35,395 bases of DNA from Nodosilinea sp. LEGE 07298. Lineage in GTDB: Bacteria > Cyanobacteriota > Cyanobacteriia > Phormidesmidales > Phormidesmidaceae. The notes under the pieces are model-generated. The model did no database searches. It saw only the letters and a program-made list of their open reading frames with translations, and was not told the origin of the DNA. Positions 16,857 to 25,435 of this stretch are shown here, in pieces (position 1 is the stretch's first letter; each line of letters opens with the position of its first letter). The position numbers and the translations under genes were made by a program. The DNA lies in the NCBI RefSeq assembly GCF_015207265.1, contig NZ_JADEXE010000037.1:1-35395 (forward strand). The letters are read 5' to 3'.

Positions 16857-19677
16857 GGTGCAAATCCTCCTGGGGTTGAGCCGTAATCGGGAATAAAGAA
16901 ACTTCAGCCTGACCAATCGCCTCCAGACTGGAGCCACCGCGAATCGCCGCCACATACTGCTCGGCAAACTTGGCGATGCCCAGCAGCGAGTTGCCGCCAT
17001 ACTGAGACAGCACTCTCGAACGGGCCGCCTGCTCATCCGGGTTGTTCGCCACCGTCGCCAACTGCACCGGGCTCGGATAATAGCGGCAGTAGGTGTAGAG
17101 CCCGTCACTATCCAGCAGCCAGTTGGAATAAAGCTCAGATCGCTTCGGGAAAAAGCTTTCCGTGGCGTTGCGGGCAATGATCGTGCGCTCGTAGTGCAGC
17201 AGTCGAACAAAGGACTCGATCGCCAGGGGCTGAATCCGGCCAATCAGACGGGTGTTCATGTTCTGCATGATCTGCTGACCCGCCACCGAGTTCATGATCG
17301 TATCCGGGTCTTGCCCGGAGAGAAACACCCGAATCCCGGCTTTGGCCCCGTTGGCGCAGAGCCGCCCAATCAGCCGAGAAATCGTGGGGTAAGCAAAGAG
17401 AATCGGCGACTCATCAATAAAGAAGATCGACTTGGGCGATTCCAGCGCTCGCCGTAGCGCTGCCGAGTAGGCACTCAACGACAAAATCGCCGCTTCATTT
17501 TCATTGGAGAGGTTCCGCAGAGCAAAGACCAGCAGTTGAGCATTGGTGGGAAACGAACTGGGCCGACCGATCGCCTTCCCCACCCGCGAATCGAGCCAGT
17601 ATTCCAGCTGCAGCTGAATCTGGGACTGGGCATTGCGAATCAGGCCGACGCCCACCTCTTCTAGCTCCAGCTTTTCGGGGGTACAAAAATCCAGTAAGTC
17701 CCGCAGCGTCGGCGTTTGCTGCCAGGCGGCAGAGCCAAAGCCGCCCTCTAGGGCTGCTTCATATCGCTGCTGAATGTCCTCATCTTTGAAGAAGTTGGTC
17801 AGGGCACGACCTACCAAAGACCTCACCGTCTGCTCCAGCAGCGGATCTTCCTGGGCCGAGGGCAGCACCATCGTCACCAGGGCACTTTCCAAAAACGACT
17901 TGTAATCCTCAAACCGCTCCCGCTGCTGCTCCGCTGGCAGGTGGCGCAGATCCGGCTGCTCCAACAGGTTGTTGCTCTCCCGGCCAATATCGAAGTAGGC
18001 CGCCCTGGGCTTGAGGAACCCGGCATAGTCCGAGAAGGTTGAGGTGCCATCGGGTTTGGGATAGTCCAGACAGACAATCGGATAGCCCTCCGCCAGAAAC
18101 TGCGTCAGCATCCCGCTCACCAGCACCGACTTCCCAGATCGAGTCGTCCCAAAGACCGCCAGATTACGGTGCTCGCTGACAAAATCAATCCGCACCGGAG
18201 AGCCCCCTTCATCGGCAATCAGCTCGAAGCCGCTGGAACTGCCGGGGCGAGTTTGGGTTAAAGGAATCAACCCCGGCGCTTCGTGGGTCAGGTAGGTGAG
18301 CTGCCGCTTAAAGGGACTGCCCAGGAGCTTATCCCAGGCAATCGGCAGAGTCTGGAGCCAGAGCTGCCAGGTGATTTCTGTTTCGCGAATCACCTTCGCG
18401 GGCAGTTGAAAACAGTCCGAGAGTGCCGAGCAGGCTTCATCGAGTTCCGGCAGCGATCGGCGATGCACCAGAAAGACGATGCCGATCCGCACCGGCACCG
18501 CCCCTTCGTAGAGTTTTTCCTGAGCCTCGACAGATCGCTTGGTCTTGATATGAGCCCCCACATCAATGCTGAGCTTCTGCGCCGCATTCTGAGCGGTGAC
18601 ATTGCTCTGCTTCAGAATCCGCTGCATGTCCGTCTTCACCATCAGGGAGTTAGCCGCCGTAATCTGACAGACGATTTCGGTATCCACCACATGGGAGCGG
18701 CAGAGCACCTCCCACAGGTAGCGCAGCTGCTGACGGGTATTGACGAAGCCGCCCGGTTTAGCGGTAAACGACAGCGCCCCAATGTACTGGTTTTTGATTT
18801 TGAGCCAGCGGCGATCGCCCTTCGGCACTGACGAGCGCCCCTGCTCTCCTTCTACCAAAATCGTGGCGGGGTGACTGTCGGTCGTAATCACCTCGGAGAG
18901 TCCCTGGTCATTCAGCACCAAATGCTGAGGCACAGCAGGAGCCGTAGAGAGATTGAAGCGCGACCAGAGATTCCCCCACAGGCCATCGACGGTCAGCGGC
19001 GTCACATCCAGCCCCATCTTGATATTCAGCAGTTGCTCCCACCGGAGATAACCTTCGGTGAAGGCCCGCAGCAGCATCGCTTCGTACTGTTGGGCTTCGA
19101 TGGATTCGCGATCGCCCTTGAAGGTCTCCCAAAGATCCAACCCCTTCGCCAGCGCCTTCTCAATCCAGTCCGATTCCTTACTGGTCTTTTGAGCAGGCTC
19201 GATGGTGTAAGTGACAAACAAATGTAGTGATTTGGCCTTCCGCACCCCCGCCGCCTTGAGCTCCCGCGTTCGGGCCTTTTCACTCATCAACAGCAGCTTC
19301 AGCTCTGAAGAGGGAGCCGTCTGCATCAGCCGATCCAGCTCTGCTTGACGATCTGTATCCGCTGCAAAGGAACTCAGGTGAATCGTCAATCGCTCATTGG
19401 CGGGCAGTTCCTTGAGTGCCGCTTCCAGGTTACTCAGCACAGGCGGCACCTGGTCAGGCCGCAGGGTGTCATGGATGCCCGGACTGCTGAAGCCAAAGAC
19501 AAAGCAAAACCGATGCTTGCTGCGCTGCAAGATCGCGGCTCCCACGTTGCGGCCCTTCAGCTCAATCTGAACGAACCCGGCCAGGGCGCTGAAATCTTCA
19601 AAGGCGCTTTGGATAGCGGTCGTGCGCCGGTCTTGCTCGATGATCGTGACCTTTTGCTTGCCCAGTTTCGGTTTCAT
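16846..19677 (-). CDS. virB4: VirB4/TraC-type conjugation ATPase
   Basis: A 943-aa protein from ATG 19677, chosen because it forms a 4-bp ATGA overlap with the VirB3-like gene; longer open frames upstream lie over that gene. The C-terminal ATPase carries Walker A GTTRSGKS at about 510-517 in the context NLAVFGTTRSGKSVLVSGM, and Walker B SIFFIDESP with Asp755-Glu756. A downstream AGIRVFLSGQDPDTI segment fits the post-Walker-B motif of VirB4. The N-terminal 480 residues are the usual VirB4 region that contacts the membrane complex. VirB4 is the one ATPase present in every conjugative type IV system and powers pilus and channel assembly. The length is a little above the VirB4 average, closer to TraC/TrbE forms. 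Confidence 0.92.
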   Translation of the reverse strand: MKPKLGKQKVTIIEQDRRTTAIQSAFEDFSALAGFVQIELKGRNVGAAILQRSKHRFCFVFGFSSPGIHDTLRPDQVPPVLSNLEAALKELPANERLTIHLSSFAADTDRQAELDRLMQTAPSSELKLLLMSEKARTRELKAAGVRKAKSLHLFVTYTIEPAQKTSKESDWIEKALAKGLDLWETFKGDRESIEAQQYEAMLLRAFTEGYLRWEQLLNIKMGLDVTPLTVDGLWGNLWSRFNLSTAPAVPQHLVLNDQGLSEVITTDSHPATILVEGEQGRSSVPKGDRRWLKIKNQYIGALSFTAKPGGFVNTRQQLRYLWEVLCRSHVVDTEIVCQITAANSLMVKTDMQRILKQSNVTAQNAAQKLSIDVGAHIKTKRSVEAQEKLYEGAVPVRIGIVFLVHRRSLPELDEACSALSDCFQLPAKVIRETEITWQLWLQTLPIAWDKLLGSPFKRQLTYLTHEAPGLIPLTQTRPGSSSGFELIADEGGSPVRIDFVSEHRNLAVFGTTRSGKSVLVSGMLTQFLAEGYPIVCLDYPKPDGTSTFSDYAGFLKPRAAYFDIGRESNNLLEQPDLRHLPAEQQRERFEDYKSFLESALVTMVLPSAQEDPLLEQTVRSLVGRALTNFFKDEDIQQRYEAALEGGFGSAAWQQTPTLRDLLDFCTPEKLELEEVGVGLIRNAQSQIQLQLEYWLDSRVGKAIGRPSSFPTNAQLLVFALRNLSNENEAAILSLSAYSAALRRALESPKSIFFIDESPILFAYPTISRLIGRLCANGAKAGIRVFLSGQDPDTIMNSVAGQQIMQNMNTRLIGRIQPLAIESFVRLLHYERTIIARNATESFFPKRSELYSNWLLDSDGLYTYCRYYPSPVQLATVANNPDEQAARSRVLSQYGGNSLLGIAKFAEQYVAAIRGGSSLEAIGQAEVSLFPITAQPQEDLHHVY

Positions 19678-20060
19678 CGCTGCCGCCTCCGCTGCGTCTG
19701 GGCATATTTCTGGCGACGGGTTTTGACCGTTCGGCGAGCCGTATGGGTTTGCCGCTCTAGCAGACTGGTGTACTGGAGATGGCCCATCGTCCAGTCCGGC
19801 ACGCCGCGAAACTTGCTTAAAAACCGCCAACTCTCATCGCCGGTCAGTGCCCACCAGGTGGCAATGCCCCAGCCCGCGACTAGACCCGTAGCAATCCAGC
19901 TCAGACCCAACAGCCCCTGGCAGATCAGATACGACACCAGCGCAATCACCGCCCAGGGAAACACCTGCTCCCCAGGAATTGGCCCCAGGCGGGGCTTCAG
20001 GTTGAGCACCTGGTTGACCGGGATGAACTCATTGTGAGATGACTCGTGTTCGCTTGACAT
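19674..20060 (-). CDS. VirB3-like small membrane protein
   Basis: A 128-aa protein from ATG 20060, preceded by a good ribosome-binding site (AAGGAGA, about 6 bp before the start). It has two hydrophobic segments (about 34-50 and 52-70) separated by a short turn, then a basic C-terminal tail rich in Arg/Gln. Two adjacent helices directly ahead of VirB4 are the hallmark of VirB3, which fixes VirB4 to the membrane. The length is slightly above that of VirB3. Its stop is embedded in the virB4 start (ATGA). Assignment is by topology and position. Confidence 0.75.
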   Translation of the reverse strand: MSSEHESSHNEFIPVNQVLNLKPRLGPIPGEQVFPWAVIALVSYLICQGLLGLSWIATGLVAGWGIATWWALTGDESWRFLSKFRGVPDWTMGHLQYTSLLERQTHTARRTVKTRRQKYAQTQRRRQR

Positions 20061-20146
20061 CGAAGGTCTCCTTGAAAAGTCAAAGACAAAAAGTGGGAAG
20101 TGGGCACCGGAATCAATGCCCACTTCCCTAAGCAGAATTGAGTGAC

Positions 20147-23100
20147 TTATTGAATAATCAGGTTGGTTAACACTTCGCCCACAGCGACGCAAACCGCCAC
20201 CATTAAAGGGGTTCGGGCCATGGTTTGGTTAGAGTCGAACATCGGATCGCTCCAATGAACTCTCTTTCAAAACCGGACGTGAGAGTTTCCCCTCATCCGG
20301 CTCCTCAATGAACTGACTCGGCCCTAGGAAAGCTGAACATGACCCGTCCGTTGCCGTTTTGAGATCATGGCAGTGGCCATGGAGCAACTGGAGATTGTCA
20401 AAGGTCTCTGGTCCGCCCAGCGATAACGGCTGGATGTGGTCAACCTCGACCAGGTCATGGAACGTGATGTGAAGTCCGCAGAACGCACATTTACCCCCTT
20501 GCTTCTGGAGCAGCCTGGCAACCCGAGGGGAGATGCCGGGATAGCGCCCCATTCGCCGTGACCAATAAGCCCAATCCCCGTCATAGGGAGACTTCTGGTT
20601 CTTCAGAGTCGTGTAGACGGCGGTGCGATGCCGGATATGACGGGTTAGCTCCACGTCCTTGGCGGCAAACGTCCATCGTCCTTTAGTTCTGATTTGCCAG
20701 TACTTTTCGGCCACTTTTCGGGCTCCTCGTCCGGTGCAGCGGTTCACGGCCCAGGCGCGGAGCTTTTGGTAAGTAAGGAAGTCGGCTTTAGCCAGTTGAG
20801 AGCGAGCATTGAAGTAGCCAAAGTAGGTCGCCCATCCCCGAATCACAGGATTCAGGGCATGGATTAAGGCCGCTTGCGGCGCGTGGCTATACTGCTTGAT
20901 GATCTCTCCCACGGCGGCCATGTGCCGTTTGAGGCTGTCCTGACTGGGGGTGACAAAGAGCTTGAATCCTAGGGAGCGACTGATGGCACCGCTCCGATAG
21001 TTCCCTTGCATCACGCGGGAAGCGCGATGCTGGCCCACCGAATGTTGTTGAAAGTGGTACCCCAGGAAATCGAATCCCACATTCCCCTCAACCGGAGTCA
21101 AGGTGTGGGTGATTCGCGTCTTCTCCGGATGAATAACCAGCCCCATGTCTTGCAGCCAGGTCGTTAATGCCTCAAGGCAACCCTGAATGACGCTCAGGTC
21201 TTCATGCAGAACGACAAAGTCATCGGCATATCGAACCAGTTTTGGGGACAGAATATCGCGGCATTTCCCGTCAATCGTCCGGTGATGCCGGGGATATTGC
21301 TGCTTGAGATAAGCCTCCATGCCATGCAACGCAATGTTGGCTAGCAAGGGAGAAATGACACCACCTTGAGGCGTTCCGCGTTCCGTGGGGAACCAGTTTG
21401 CCCCTTCAATTACCCCCGCTGAGAGCCAGGCTTTAATCTGACGCCTCAGGCTGGGAAAGGTGTCGAGCTTATCCAACAACTTGCTCTGATCAATTTGGTC
21501 GAAGCACTTGGCGATATCCGCATCCAGCACGTATTTGGCTTTCTGCTGGGTCGCCTGTTGAATTGCCCTAAGGGCGTCTTGTGCTGAGCGACCAGGTCTG
21601 AAACCGTAGGAATGAGGCTCAAATTTGGCCTCCCACTGGGGCTCCAGGGCTAGTTTGACCAGGGCCTGGCGAGCCCGTTCGGTCATAGTCGGAATCCCGA
21701 GGGGCCGTTTTTCCGTTTTCCCTGGCTTGGGAATCAGTACCCGTCGAACCGGGGCTGATTTGTCGCTCAAGGAGAGGTTTTGGGCCAGTTGCAAACGTTG
21801 AGCTGGGGTGAGGGATTTGACACCATCAATCCCGGCTGTCTGCTTGCCTCGGTTGTCCTGAGTAACCTTACGCACCGCCAGGCAGCGAGCTGCCCATGAC
21901 CGCATCAGGGTCTTTTGCAGTTTGTGAACGGTTTTCACATCACCATTCTGTTCAGCTCGGTAAATCCTCGTTTGCAGCTTGAACACCTTCGCCTCTAGCT
22001 GTCGCCAGGGGAGGGTCTTCCATTCCACTGTGGGCGCGTTGGCCCCAGTCTTAGACGTTTGGACTGTGACTTGATTCATTACCATCAGTTCATCGTGTAT
22101 CTGTTGGCCTATCCTGGGCATTACCCCAGGCGTTTGCTTTTGATACAATCCCGCCCGCTGAGGGCTTGTAGCTTGGCAGCCGACTCTGACGTTAGCCAGA
22201 GAGCGCCTCAGCGAGTTATTCCGTTCCGAATGACCATTGTTTGAATCCTTAGGGCGATGCTCTCCACCGGGTTGATGGGAAGTGCAGACTGGTCGAGACT
22301 GGAATCGCCAGTTCCCGTTTGCCTTGCCGTTTTGGCCTGGGCTGCTAACCGTCGTAGCCCACTTGACGTAACGATGGTTCTGACGCATCTTCGCTTTCGC
22401 TACCCATAGATTCTTGCTAGACAGATTGCCGAGTACGGTTCTCGGAAGGGCTGCCGTTCATCCCCGCTTCACCCGATTGAGAGCCAGTCGCACGAGTGGG
22501 GGAAGTGCTGTCACCGTTGCACTCACGGGGTAGGACTTACACCTACATGGTCATTCAGTTGTCAAGGTCTAAAGACCTTGCGCCTAATCCTCTGAAACTC
22601 AGGTGAGTTCCAGTTTCTAGGCAACGGCTCGCACCCAATCGTCATCATTCCTCACTGAGTTGATCACCCGAATTAAGGAGACGCCGATGTAGAGCACAAA
22701 CAGCGCCCGCAGCACAGCAAAGACGATCGGAATGGCCGCCGCTGCATCTGGGAACTGAGTGGTGAAGAACTGCTCCGCCGCCTGAAAGAACAGCGCCTGG
22801 CTGGGCGTTGCTGCACTGAGCCAAACGCCACCGCCGAAGGCAATGGAGAGCACCGGCAGGGATTGAGCGCTCAGCCCCACCCGCTTGAACAGTTTTTGGA
22901 CAGCGGGATTGCTGCGCAGTAGGGCTTTCACGGTCATGCTAGCCAGACCAAAGAGGCTTACCCCCAGCATGAAGGCGGGCTGGTGTAGAATCAGCTCCAG
23001 ACTGAGGACGCTGCCCGAAATCAGCCAAGGCGTCAGCTTTTTGAGCCGCTGCCGAAAGGTCACCGAAAAGAGCGTCGATAAATTCCAGCGCTGTTTGAAA

Positions 23101-23213
23101 GCCGATGGCGTATCGGTAGCGGGAGCATTCAAAGGCAGTGAATAGGCCAACGGAATCTCGCCATTTTTGTCGTTTGTACAGTCGGGATTTAGGGCGATAC
23201 ATGGTGAAGTCAT
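20147..23213 (-). CDS. VirB2-like membrane protein gene interrupted by a group II intron
   Basis: Two exons: 23213-22635 (193 codons) and 20227-20147 (26 codons plus TAA). Removing 20228-22634 joins ...NDDDW directly to QTMARTPLMVAVCVAVGEVL in frame, giving a 219-aa protein. Without splicing, the frame reads into the intron and stops after five codons (VRAVA). The C-terminal part has two hydrophobic helices: one at the end of exon 1 (IPIVFAVLRALFVLYIGVSLI) and one entirely in exon 2. That hairpin, with a hydrophobic segment before it (SLPVLSIAFGGGVWLSAA), resembles VirB2/TrbC pilins, and the gene lies just before VirB3-like and VirB4. The long 115-residue N-terminus is unusual for a pilin, so a different small polytopic T4SS protein is possible. 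ATG 23213 was preferred over a TTG at 23273. Confidence 0.75.
20228..20268 (-). ncRNA. Group II intron domain VI with branch-point adenosine
   Basis: A 41-nt hairpin whose distal stem CATTGGA/TCCGATG is capped by GCGA. The basal part pairs AGAG with CTCT. The A at 20235, eight bases from the 3' end and next to CTCTAAC, is the likely branch point. The maturase stop codon lies inside this domain. Confidence 0.85.
20229..22085 (-). CDS. ltrA: Group II intron reverse transcriptase/maturase with HNH endonuclease domain
   Basis: A 618-aa intron-encoded protein from ATG 22085; the open frame continues upstream to 22388, but that part lies in the ribozyme. The reverse transcriptase core includes RRVLIPKPGKTEKRPLGIP, the PQGGVISPLLANI motif and the catalytic YADD at about 286-289. 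The maturase X domain follows (RGWATYFGYFNA). The C-terminus has an HNH endonuclease (CAFCG near 533, VDHIQPLSLGG, then HCHD), so target-primed retrohoming should be possible. The gene does not end in domain IV: it reads through domains V and VI, and its TAA occupies 20231-20229, one base before the intron end. Confidence 0.93.
   Translation of the reverse strand: MVMNQVTVQTSKTGANAPTVEWKTLPWRQLEAKVFKLQTRIYRAEQNGDVKTVHKLQKTLMRSWAARCLAVRKVTQDNRGKQTAGIDGVKSLTPAQRLQLAQNLSLSDKSAPVRRVLIPKPGKTEKRPLGIPTMTERARQALVKLALEPQWEAKFEPHSYGFRPGRSAQDALRAIQQATQQKAKYVLDADIAKCFDQIDQSKLLDKLDTFPSLRRQIKAWLSAGVIEGANWFPTERGTPQGGVISPLLANIALHGMEAYLKQQYPRHHRTIDGKCRDILSPKLVRYADDFVVLHEDLSVIQGCLEALTTWLQDMGLVIHPEKTRITHTLTPVEGNVGFDFLGYHFQQHSVGQHRASRVMQGNYRSGAISRSLGFKLFVTPSQDSLKRHMAAVGEIIKQYSHAPQAALIHALNPVIRGWATYFGYFNARSQLAKADFLTYQKLRAWAVNRCTGRGARKVAEKYWQIRTKGRWTFAAKDVELTRHIRHRTAVYTTLKNQKSPYDGDWAYWSRRMGRYPGISPRVARLLQKQGGKCAFCGLHITFHDLVEVDHIQPLSLGGPETFDNLQLLHGHCHDLKTATDGSCSAFLGPSQFIEEPDEGKLSRPVLKESSLERSDVRL
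20269..20303 (-). ncRNA. Group II intron domain V (catalytic hairpin)
   Basis: The 35-nt hairpin starts with GAGCC (AGC catalytic triad). It has a lower stem GAGCCGGA/TCCGGTTT, an asymmetric bulge (T opposite ACG), and an upper stem GAGGG/CTCTC closed by a GAAA tetraloop. This is the most conserved ribozyme element and identifies the intron as group II. Confidence 0.93.
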
Positions 23214-23553
23214 GGAAGTTTTCTCATTGAGTGGAAGGGATAAACCATCAGGGTTTGAGCCTGATTTACTCAAGAGATTAATAGGCCGTTATGGCTCATC
23301 TGTGGAAACGATCAGCCAATTCTGTGACACCTAAACTGACCTAATTATTGAGAATTGTAAAAGTTTAGTCTCCGAATATTCACGGGATCAGAGAAATAGG
23401 TCAGGATCCCAATTAGACGCTATGCCCTGAGCGATGGCCATCGCCCCAGAGAGCTCCTGTGCTATGCCATCTCATTGCCTCAGCGGCAGCGCCTAAATCT
23501 GGTTTCGCTTCGCTACGCTTCAACACTACTCCTCACACTAACCTTCAATACCA
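23214..23553. promoter_or_regulatory. Divergent control region between transfer operon and two-component system
   Basis: About 340 bp between the VirB2-like gene (leftward) and the response regulator (rightward). It must hold the main transfer promoter and the regulator promoter. It contains a TTTACA box on the minus strand near 23364, a GGCGATGG-CCATCGCC-like palindrome near 23434-23448, and a run TTCGCTTCGCTACGCT near 23503-23518 of the kind dispersed in cyanobacterial genomes. No Shine-Dalgarno sequence is evident before the regulator ATG. No clear direct repeats for an OmpR-type binding site were found. Confidence 0.4.
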
Positions 23554-24264
23554 ATGCAAATTCTCGTCATTGAGGATGAAGTCAACGTGGCTTCAATGAT
23601 TCGGACGTGCGTAGAATCTGATGGCTATATCTGCCACGTCACCCACGATGGTCTCCAAGGACTGTCAGCATTTCAAACCTATCAACCCGATGTCGTTTTA
23701 CTCGATTTACGAATGCCGGGAATGGACGGTTTAGAAGTCTGTACTCGCATTCGTCAGTCTAAAGCAGCGAAAGATCCCTATATTTTGATGCTGACCGCAA
23801 AAGCCGATGAAATGGACCGAATTATCGGTTTTTCAACCGGTGTTGATGATTATCTGGCCAAGCCGTTTAGTCCCCGTGAACTGCTGGTGCGTATCCGCGC
23901 CTTGCTGCGTCGCGAAATGCGGCAGCAGGAAGCGGAGGACGATCCCATCGAGACGCCTCACTTCCTCATTGACACCGCCAAACGCGAGGTCTGGGTCAGG
24001 TGGGAACCCAACCAGCCCCAGTCAGTGACGTTGAGCGCTGTGGAATTTGATTTATTGGTAACGCTCGCTAAAAGCACGGGGCGGGTCTGGAGCCGCACTC
24101 AACTGCTCGATCAGGTGTGGGGCATCGATTACCTCGGTGACGAGCGCACCGTCGATTCCTACATTAAGCGCATCCGCAAGAAGCTCAGCTTGGAGGCTAA
24201 ACGACCTCAGTTCATCCGCACTGTATCTGGGGTGGGCTATAGCTTCAATGACAGCCATGAGTAA
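23554..24264 (+). CDS. OmpR/PhoB-type response regulator
   Basis: A 236-aa two-domain regulator. The receiver domain has the acidic pocket (Glu7-Asp8), phosphoacceptor Asp51 in VVLLDLRMPGMDG, the switch Thr81 and Lys103 in LAKPFSP. The C-terminal winged-helix DNA-binding domain shows VTLSAVEFDLL, the WSRTQLLDQVWG turn, DERTVDSYIKRIRKKL and the ending IRTVSGVGYSF, all standard for OmpR/PhoB. The downstream kinase gene starts 8 bp inside this gene, so the pair is translationally coupled. The target genes are unknown. The position next to the transfer-operon promoter suggests transfer control, which is inference. Confidence 0.92.
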   Translation: MQILVIEDEVNVASMIRTCVESDGYICHVTHDGLQGLSAFQTYQPDVVLLDLRMPGMDGLEVCTRIRQSKAAKDPYILMLTAKADEMDRIIGFSTGVDDYLAKPFSPRELLVRIRALLRREMRQQEAEDDPIETPHFLIDTAKREVWVRWEPNQPQSVTLSAVEFDLLVTLAKSTGRVWSRTQLLDQVWGIDYLGDERTVDSYIKRIRKKLSLEAKRPQFIRTVSGVGYSFNDSHE

Positions 24265-25435
24265 GCCCGGCGTCCGCAGGTCATCGCTGAACCTGCGGAT
24301 GCGGCTCGTACTGTCCCATGTTCTAGTCGGGGCGCTTAGCGTGGGCATGATTACAGCGATTTCTCACTTCTACAAATCCTTCGCCTTCACCCGCGAGGTT
24401 TACCACCTTCAACAAGGCATTGATTTAGAGAAGGGCATTCGCGAACGGGAAGCCTTCTCAAACCAGGATGTCCTCACTCGATTTCACCGGGTCAACAATC
24501 AAGGCACCCTATTTTCGGTGGCGATTACCGTCCTCGCTCTAACGGCTTGGGGCTGTACCGTCGGGCAGCTTATCGTTTATCCTCTTGGCGAAATTGAATT
24601 AGCTGTTCGCCAAGCGGCGGCTGGAGACTTAGCGACACGGACTCCGTCCAGCTCTATCCCAGAAATTCATCGCTTAAGTCTCAGCATCAACAGCCTGATC
24701 GCTAGCCTGCATGGCGTTGAAGAACGCCGACAGGAACTGATGGCGGATCTCGCCCATGAACTGCGAACGCCCATGACCGTCATCTACGGCTACGTGGAGA
24801 TGTTTGAGGATGGGCTGCCGGTTTCACCCGACATCACCCGACAAATGCTGAGCGAGATGGAGCGCTTGGAACGCCTGATCTGCGACATGCTGGAACTCTC
24901 CAAAGTGGAGGCCGGACACCTTCCCCTTTACCTGGAGAGCTTTCAGCCCTTGCCAGTCCTCCATAACGTTCTCCAAATGCTCCGTGAGCAAGCCGTATTG
25001 GCCCAATCTCAGCTTCAACTGCATTGCTCGGATGACCTGCCCGAGATCTTCGCCGACCCGGATCGCTTTAAGCAAATTCTGATCAATCTGGTCAGTAACT
25101 CCATCACCCATGCCGCATCAGGCGCTGTCACCGTTCACCTTTGGACTCAGGCCAATGAGTTTTGGGTAGCTGTTAGCGACACCGGGGAGGGCATTGCCCC
25201 TGAAAACCTGCCTCGGGTATTTGAACGATTTTGGCGGGGCGACAGATCCCGCAACGTCAATGCGGGCAGCAGTGGTATCGGCTTGGCCATCACCCAACGG
25301 CTGGTGGAATTACAAGGAGGGCATATCGAGGTCGAGAGCGAATTGGGCAACGGAACTATATTCCGATTCTGGCTCCCGATCTCAACCCCCGAACGGCCTC
25401 AAGACGCCACCTTGCCCCAGTGCGTCAGCGGGTAA
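24257..25435 (+). CDS. HAMP-containing sensor histidine kinase
   Basis: A 392-aa membrane kinase from ATG 24257. Two membrane helices (about 16-38 and 87-110) bracket a short periplasmic loop of about 50 residues with no recognisable ligand domain. A HAMP linker follows (VYPLGEIELAVRQAAAGDLATR). The dimerisation domain carries the phosphorylated His167 in DLAHELRTPMTVIYGY, and the ATP-binding domain shows the N box (LINLVSNSITHA), G1 (DTGEGI), F box (RVFERFWRGD) and G2 (GSSGIGLAI). The small sensor loop suggests intramembrane or envelope sensing. The 3' end overlaps the convergent signal peptidase gene by 37 bp. Confidence 0.92.
   Translation: MSKPGVRRSSLNLRMRLVLSHVLVGALSVGMITAISHFYKSFAFTREVYHLQQGIDLEKGIREREAFSNQDVLTRFHRVNNQGTLFSVAITVLALTAWGCTVGQLIVYPLGEIELAVRQAAAGDLATRTPSSSIPEIHRLSLSINSLIASLHGVEERRQELMADLAHELRTPMTVIYGYVEMFEDGLPVSPDITRQMLSEMERLERLICDMLELSKVEAGHLPLYLESFQPLPVLHNVLQMLREQAVLAQSQLQLHCSDDLPEIFADPDRFKQILINLVSNSITHAASGAVTVHLWTQANEFWVAVSDTGEGIAPENLPRVFERFWRGDRSRNVNAGSSGIGLAITQRLVELQGGHIEVESELGNGTIFRFWLPISTPERPQDATLPQCVSG

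Larger units (their letters stand above)
20228..22634 (-). mobile_element. Group II intron (2407 nt), apparently complete
   Basis: The 5' end at 22634 reads GTGCGAGCC, fitting the GUGYG consensus, right after exon ...GATTGG. The 3' end at 20228 reads CTCTAAC, fitting AY. Domain V and domain VI are at the 3' end, and a full-length reverse transcriptase/maturase is encoded inside. The exons rejoin in frame, which fixes the boundaries independently. A candidate EBS1, TCAATCG (22480-22474), pairs with IBS1 CGATTGG (22641-22635), with one G-U pair. About 550 nt precede the maturase start, enough for domains I-III. The element looks recent and functional: no frameshift, catalytic motifs intact. Confidence 0.93.

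Noticed and set aside
16857-17243. Upstream extension of the VirB5-like frame to 390 aa
   Set aside because: The extension lies wholly over virB4 in another frame, is Arg/Ser/Trp-rich, and the signal peptide begins at the ATG 16856.
22086-22388. N-terminal extension of the maturase frame to 719 aa
   Set aside because: It covers the ribozyme domains ahead of domain IV and has no similarity to maturase N-termini. The normal start is near MNQVTV.
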